The notes below the pieces were generated by a model. The model did not search any database. It saw only the letters and a program-made list of their open reading frames with translations, and was not told where the DNA came from. Positions 59,862 through 64,000 of a DNA stretch of 64,000 nt are shown piece after piece. Position numbers and translations under genes: made by a program. Source of the DNA: Pseudomonas sp. BGI-2 (GTDB lineage: Bacteria > Pseudomonadota > Gammaproteobacteria > Pseudomonadales > Pseudomonadaceae). The stretch lies in assembly GCF_004310295.1 (NCBI RefSeq), contig NZ_SISB01000026.1, positions 1 through 64,000 on the forward strand. The letters run 5' to 3'. Numbering within the stretch: position 1 is the stretch's first letter; each line of letters begins with the position of its first letter.

Positions 59862-60616
59862 GGCGACACACCGCCGAAGCTGCTCGCCAGGGTGCCGATG
59901 ATCAACGCCCAGCCATCCACCAGCACGAACAGCATGATCTTGAACGGCAGGGAAATGATCAGCGGCGAGAGCATCATCATACCCATGGCCATCAGCACAC
60001 TGGCCACGACCAGGTCGATGATCAGGAACGGAATGAAGATCATGAAGCCGATCTGGAACGCGGTTTTCAGCTCCGACGTCACGAAGGCCGGCACCAGAAT
60101 GGTCAGCGGCGCCTGATCCGGCGAGGCAATGTCGGTTCGCTTGGACAGGCGCATGAACAGCTCAAGATCGCTGCTGCGCGTCTGCGCCAGCATGAAGTCC
60201 TTGATTGGCACCTGAGCCTTGGCCACGGCATCCTGAGCGGTGAGTTTCTCCGCCAGATACGGTTGCAAGGCGTCCTGATTCACCCGGTCAAATACTGGCG
60301 CCATGATGAACAGCGTCAGGAACAGCGCCATGCCGGTGAGGATCTGGTTCGACGGCGTCTGTTGCAGCCCCAGGGCCTGACGCAGGATCGAGAAGACAAT
60401 GATGATCCGGGTGAAGCTGGTCATCAGCATGACGAAAGCCGGGATGAAACTCAGCGCGGTCATGATCAGCAGGATTTGCAGGCTGACCGAGTATTCCTGA
60501 GCGCCGTTGGCGTTGGTGCCCAGGGTGATCGCCGGGATCGACAACGGATCGGCGGCGAACGCCAGCGGCGCGGCCAGCATCAGGGCCAGCGTCAAGACGA
60601 TGCGTAACGCACCCAT
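59858..60616 (-). CDS. fliP: Flagellar export protein FliP
   Basis: This is an export-gate subunit of 252 residues with a cleavable signal (LAFAADPL near residue 22) and four membrane helices. Conserved stretches are MTSFTRIIIVFSILRQALGLQQTPSNQIL (about residues 65-93) and the C-terminal block GMMMLSPLIISLPFKIMLFVLVDGW. It overlaps the fliO and fliQ genes at its ends. Confidence 0.96.
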   Translation of the reverse strand: MGALRIVLTLALMLAAPLAFAADPLSIPAITLGTNANGAQEYSVSLQILLIMTALSFIPAFVMLMTSFTRIIIVFSILRQALGLQQTPSNQILTGMALFLTLFIMAPVFDRVNQDALQPYLAEKLTAQDAVAKAQVPIKDFMLAQTRSSDLELFMRLSKRTDIASPDQAPLTILVPAFVTSELKTAFQIGFMIFIPFLIIDLVVASVLMAMGMMMLSPLIISLPFKIMLFVLVDGWALIIGTLASSFGGVSP

Positions 60617-61065
60617 TACTTCTTATCCTTCTGATCCTTGCCGAGTATCTTCAACAGATGCTGGGCGAACTCCGGAGTCGCTTTCTCGGTGGTGGTCGGC
60701 ACTTCAATCGGCTCTTTAAGCACATGCAGCGCGGTGATGGTGCCAGGGCTCAGGCCGAGCAGGATCTGCTCGTTGCCGACCTGCACCAGCATCAGTCGGT
60801 CACGCGGGCCCAAGGCACGGGAACCAACAATCTCGATCACCTGCCCTTTGCCGGCCGGCCCGGCCTGCTGGACCCGGCGCAACAGCCAAGCGAGGAAGAA
60901 GATCAACCCCAGCACCAGCAGTAAGCCGAACACCAACTGCGTCAATTGCCCGGCCACACCGCTGCTGACCGCCGGCGCAGCAGCGACCGTTGCAGCCGTG
61001 GCCACAGGTTCGGCTGCCAGAACACTGAACGGCAACGCAAGCAGAAGCCCCAGAACCTTTTTCAC
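60616..61065 (-). CDS. fliO: Flagellar assembly protein FliO
   Basis: This small membrane protein stabilises FliP during assembly. It is 149 residues long with an N-terminal signal-like helix, a main membrane helix (LTQLVFGLLLVLGLIFFLAWLLRRVQ, about residues 41-66) and a cytoplasmic beta domain (VIEIVGSRALGPRDRLMLVQVGNEQILLG). The fliN stop lies directly upstream. Confidence 0.93.
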   Translation of the reverse strand: MKKVLGLLLALPFSVLAAEPVATAATVAAAPAVSSGVAGQLTQLVFGLLLVLGLIFFLAWLLRRVQQAGPAGKGQVIEIVGSRALGPRDRLMLVQVGNEQILLGLSPGTITALHVLKEPIEVPTTTEKATPEFAQHLLKILGKDQKDKK

Positions 61066-61527
61066 TCAGCGCAGCTTCTTGATACGTTCGCTTGGGCTGA
61101 TCACGTCGGTCAGGCGGATGCCGAACTTCTCGTTGACCACGACCACTTCGCCGTGGGCGATCAGGGTGCCGTTGACCAGCACGTCCAGCGGCTCACCGGC
61201 CAGGCGATCCAGCTCGATCACCGAACCCTGGTTGAGTTGCAACAGGTTGCGAATGTTGATGTCGGTGCTGCCCACTTCCATGGAAATCGACACCGGGATG
61301 TCGAGGATCACGTCGAGGTTCGGACCGTCCAGGGTGACCGGGTCGTGGTTCTTCGGCACGCTGCCGAACTCTTCCATTGGCAGACGGTTGGACGGCGAGC
61401 TAGCGGCGTCGGCAGCCAGCAAGGCGTCGATGTCGTCCTGGCCGGCGTCACCGGTTTCTTCCAAGGCGGCGGCCCATTCGTCAGCCAGTGCCTGGTCGTC
61501 CTGGGCGTTCATATCGTCGTTCATCAT
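61066..61527 (-). CDS. fliN: Flagellar switch protein FliN
   Basis: This is a C-ring component of 153 residues. The acidic N-terminal region is variable. The SpoA domain (LDVILDIPVSISMEVGSTDINIRNLLQLNQGSVIEL, about residues 70-105, then LIAHGEVVVVNEKFGIRLTDV) is complete. The second of two adjacent ATG codons (61524) is an equally possible start, as GAGG lies close before both. Confidence 0.96.
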   Translation of the reverse strand: MMNDDMNAQDDQALADEWAAALEETGDAGQDDIDALLAADAASSPSNRLPMEEFGSVPKNHDPVTLDGPNLDVILDIPVSISMEVGSTDINIRNLLQLNQGSVIELDRLAGEPLDVLVNGTLIAHGEVVVVNEKFGIRLTDVISPSERIKKLR

Positions 61528-61589
61528 TTGTCCTCGGCGGGCAACTGCTCAATCAAGAGCAGCCAATTAAAAGGGGGTTGGAGCGCCGG

Positions 61590-62558
61590 TCAGCGGCGCT
61601 CGATCGGCTCGATCACCTGCAACGCGAGGTTGCCTTTGTGCGAGCCCATCTTGACCTTGAAGGCCGGCACGCCGTTGGCGCGCATGATCATTTCTTCCGG
61701 CATTTCGACCGGGATCACATCCCCCGGCTGCATGTGCAGAATGTCGCGCAAGCGCAACTGGCGACGGGCAACCGTGGCACCGATCGGCACGTCGACGTCC
61801 AGCACGTCCTGGCGCAGGGCGTTGACCCAACGCTCGTCCTGATCGTCCAGGTCCGACTGGAAGCCGGCGTCGAGCATTTCGCGCACCGGCTCAATCATCG
61901 AGTACGGCATGGTCACGTGCAGGTCGCCGCCACCGCCATCGAGTTCGATGTGGAAAGTCGAGACCACTACCGCTTCGCTCGGGCCGACGATGTTGGCCAT
62001 GGCCGGGTTCACTTCCGAGTTGATGTACTCGAAGTTCACTTCCATGATTGCCTGCCAGGCCTCCTTCAAATCGACGAAGGCCTGCTCCAGCACCATGCGT
62101 ACGACGCGCAGTTCGGTGGGGGTGAATTCACGCCCTTCGATCTTGGCGTGACGGCCGTCGCCGCCGAAGAAGTTGTCCACCAGTTTGAACACCAGTTTGG
62201 CGTCGAGGATGAACAGCGCGGTGCCGCGCAACGGCTTGACCTTGACCAGGTTGAGACTGGTCGGCACGTACAGCGAGTGCACGTATTCGCCGAACTTCAT
62301 CACCTGCACACCACCGACGGCAACGTCCGCCGAGCGGCGCAGCATGTTGAACATGCTGATGCGGGTGTAGCGGGCGAAACGCTCGTTGATCATTTCCAGG
62401 GTCGGCATACGTCCGCGGACGATGCGATCCTGGCTGGTCAGGTCGTAGCTTTTGACGCTGCCGGGTTCAGCAACGTTATCGGTCTGTACCAGACCATCGT
62501 CGACGCCATGCAACAGCGCATCGATCTCATCCTGGGACAGCAGGTCCTGCACGGCCAT
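61590..62558 (-). CDS. fliM: Flagellar switch protein FliM
   Basis: This is the C-ring protein that receives CheY-P. It is 322 residues long. The N-terminal CheY-binding motif LLSQDEIDALL is at residues 5-15, the central CheC-like domain contains RFARYTRISMFNMLRRSADV, and a C-terminal SpoA domain follows (about 245-315). It lies nine bases after fliL. Confidence 0.97.
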   Translation of the reverse strand: MAVQDLLSQDEIDALLHGVDDGLVQTDNVAEPGSVKSYDLTSQDRIVRGRMPTLEMINERFARYTRISMFNMLRRSADVAVGGVQVMKFGEYVHSLYVPTSLNLVKVKPLRGTALFILDAKLVFKLVDNFFGGDGRHAKIEGREFTPTELRVVRMVLEQAFVDLKEAWQAIMEVNFEYINSEVNPAMANIVGPSEAVVVSTFHIELDGGGGDLHVTMPYSMIEPVREMLDAGFQSDLDDQDERWVNALRQDVLDVDVPIGATVARRQLRLRDILHMQPGDVIPVEMPEEMIMRANGVPAFKVKMGSHKGNLALQVIEPIERR

Positions 62559-62567
62559 GTCGTGTTC

Positions 62568-63065
62568 CTACTGCAGTACGAAATTAGTAAAAAGCAGCTG
62601 TTCGATAACCACTTTGCCGAGTTCTTTCTGCGCCACTTCCTGGACGCCGGCCGTGGCCTTCTGACGCAACATCTCCTGGCCGACCGGGGTCGCCAGCGTG
62701 GCGAAATCCTGGCCGGAGAACAGCATGACCAGGTTATTGCGGATCACCGGCATGTGCACTTTGAGCGCTTCCAGATCCGCTTGATTGCGCCCTAGCATGG
62801 TGATGCTCACCTGCATGTAGCGCTGGCGACCGTTCACGTTGTAGTTGGCCACGAAGGCCGGGGCCATGGGCTCGAAAATCGCTGGTTGCTTGCCGACCAC
62901 GGCGGTTTCAGCGGCGGCAGGCTTGCTCTGGGCGCTGTGCATGAAGAACCAGGTCGCCCCCACGGACATGCCGATCGCCAGCAGCAGGGCCACCACGATC
63001 ACAATGATCAGCTTGATCTTGCCTTTGGTTGCGGGGTCTTTTACTACTGCGTCGCTCTTCGCCAT
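62568..63065 (-). CDS. fliL: Flagellar basal body protein FliL
   Basis: This is a stator-associated single-pass protein of 165 residues. The membrane helix is at about residues 17-38 and the periplasmic domain includes FVANYNVNGRQRYMQVSITMLGRN. It starts the fliLMNOPQR-flhB operon, with a candidate sigma-54 promoter 50 bases upstream. Confidence 0.95.
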   Translation of the reverse strand: MAKSDAVVKDPATKGKIKLIIVIVVALLLAIGMSVGATWFFMHSAQSKPAAAETAVVGKQPAIFEPMAPAFVANYNVNGRQRYMQVSITMLGRNQADLEALKVHMPVIRNNLVMLFSGQDFATLATPVGQEMLRQKATAGVQEVAQKELGKVVIEQLLFTNFVLQ

Positions 63066-63115
63066 GCCAATAATCCGTCACTATTCGGGTTTTCACAGTC
63101 GCACGGCAAGGCAAG

Positions 63116-63131
63116 AGCAAGTGTTATGCCA
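63116..63131 (-). promoter_or_regulatory. Candidate sigma-54 promoter of fliL
   Basis: TGGCATAACACTTGCT on the minus strand matches TGGCAC-N5-TTGCA/T at nearly all positions with correct spacing. It lies 50 bases before the fliL start and separates this operon from fliK. Confidence 0.72.
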
Positions 63132-63171
63132 GAAGTGTCGGGAGGTATGGGAGACAGCGAATGGAGATCAA

Positions 63172-63207
63172 CTGTAGGAGCGAGCGGTTCGGCGCTCGCT
63201 CCTACAG
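63172..63207. repeat. Single REP palindrome between fliK and fliL
   Basis: ctgtaggagcgagc and gctcgctcctacag form a 14-base perfect stem with an 8-base loop. It lies just past the fliK stop and may act as its terminator. Confidence 0.9.
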
Positions 63208-63220
63208 GGAACGTGTTGGA

Positions 63221-64000
63221 TCAGGCGTAGTAATCGACGGCGCTGGAGCCGATCACGCTGGTGGCGGTGGCTGCCACTTCGGCGACACTCGGTGCAACCT
63301 CGTCATCCATGTCATCGAGGCGTCCGCCGCTGGCGCTGGTCCGACCGCCCTGCCCCTGTTGAGCCTGATCCTGCCCCTGCCAGCCACGAGACTGATCGGA
63401 CACGTTGACGTCGACCTGACCCATGCCTTGTTGCGCAAACATGTCACGCAGACGATGCATCTGGCTGTCCAGCGCTTCGCGAACGCTTGGATGGGCGCTC
63501 ATGAAGGTAACCTGGGTCTGCTGATCCGGAACCATGTTCACCCGGATATCGAGACGCCCCAGCTCAGCCGGTTGCAACTGGATGTCGGCCGCCTTGAGGT
63601 TAGCGCTGGAGAGGTACATGACGCGGTTGACCACTTCCTCGGTCCAGCCGCTCTGATGCATCGCGATCGGCTGGTTCACCGGCAAGGCATTGGCGGTTTT
63701 CGGTGTGGCCGCCTGGGTCAGTGCCGCCAGGCGGTTGGCGAAGTCATCGACACGGGTATCGCTGCTGGTGGACGTCAAATCCTTGAGGCCGCTATCGATC
63801 AAACCACTGAAGGCTTTCTCGCCGCCCTGACTGGTGCTGTCCTTGTCGGCTTGCACATCGAGCATGCTCGCCATGCCGGCGGCAAAGTTCTGCGCCGTCG
63901 TCAGTTCACCGTCAGCCTGGGTTTGGGCAGGCGTGGCTTTTGGCTGGGACTGGCTGCTAGCGGATACATGACCGCTCTGCTCCATGGCCATGCGCACGGC
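63221..64000 (-). CDS. fliK: Flagellar hook-length control protein FliK, C-terminal part
   Basis: The frame stays open to the window edge, so only the last 259 or so residues are present. The C-terminal hook-length domain is clear (SANLKAADIQLQPAELGRLDIRVNMV, then VTFMSAHPSVREALDSQMHRLRDMFAQQGM). A Gln/Gly-rich tail follows. FliK measures hook length and triggers the FlhB switch. This is the canonical copy; a paralogue lies at 34987. Confidence 0.93.
   Translation of the reverse strand, partial: AVRMAMEQSGHVSASSQSQPKATPAQTQADGELTTAQNFAAGMASMLDVQADKDSTSQGGEKAFSGLIDSGLKDLTSTSSDTRVDDFANRLAALTQAATPKTANALPVNQPIAMHQSGWTEEVVNRVMYLSSANLKAADIQLQPAELGRLDIRVNMVPDQQTQVTFMSAHPSVREALDSQMHRLRDMFAQQGMGQVDVNVSDQSRGWQGQDQAQQGQGGRTSASGGRLDDMDDEVAPSVAEVAATATSVIGSSAVDYYA

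Noticed and set aside
1..64000. tRNA, rRNA genes and CRISPR arrays
   Set aside because: I looked for cloverleaf-type GTTCRANNC arms outside genes and for regularly spaced direct repeats and saw none; repeats here are inverted pairs, not arrays.

Overview
The window is about 64 kb of high-GC chromosome from a Pseudomonas of the P. fluorescens group. This rests on the flagellar/chemotaxis and cytochrome c maturation gene order, which matches what I know of pseudomonads, on the many REP/REPIN palindromes, and on a RAYT transposase. It is ordinary chromosomal core with accessory pockets. I saw no rRNA, tRNA or CRISPR array.

Layout. 1-2170: a dispersed-repeat region carrying an IS4-family element. 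2174-12350: metabolic and envelope genes (acetate permease actP with its DUF485 partner, a betaine-type binding protein, a GH17 membrane glucan enzyme, an alpha/beta hydrolase coupled to an MlaA-like protein, DUF808, a TetR regulator) and a RAYT gene between two REPIN hairpins. 12561-19895: the glyoxylate-to-pyruvate route (gcl, hyi, glxR, glycerate kinase, pyruvate kinase), with a divergent GlcG/HbpS gene and two TTGTATACAA palindromes in the shared promoter region. 20058-27828: transporters (urea, K+ channel, sulfate, MFS), an orphan HicB, an SDR, a decayed LysR gene and a lipoprotein. 27842-34789: the complete ccmABCDEFGHI operon for cytochrome c maturation, on the minus strand.

34987-36887 holds a FliK-like gene and an FlhB C-terminal homologue behind a candidate sigma-28 promoter. 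37741-40071 is a DUF6124 gene split by a complete IS21-family element with a 6-bp target duplication. Its upstream leader is the most unusual feature found. A central strand can pair either with a two-part sequence upstream or with a second copy of the same two-part sequence that ends three bases before the start codon, which looks like a bistable RNA switch.

40528-64000 is the flagellar/chemotaxis region, all on the minus strand. In transcription order it runs fliK (cut by the window edge), fliLMNOPQR-flhB, an accessory pocket of unknown genes, flhA-flhF-fleN-fliA, cheY-cheZ-cheA-cheB, motC-motD, parC-parP, cheW and a DUF2802 gene. Candidate sigma-54 promoters precede fliL and flhA, and a candidate sigma-28 promoter lies in the end of cheZ facing cheA. 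These fit the known pseudomonad hierarchy in which FleQ/RpoN act early and FliA late.

At least six families of palindromic intergenic repeats are interspersed. Starts were moved inward from the longest open frame wherever an ATG with a better ribosome binding site or family-typical N-terminus was visible.
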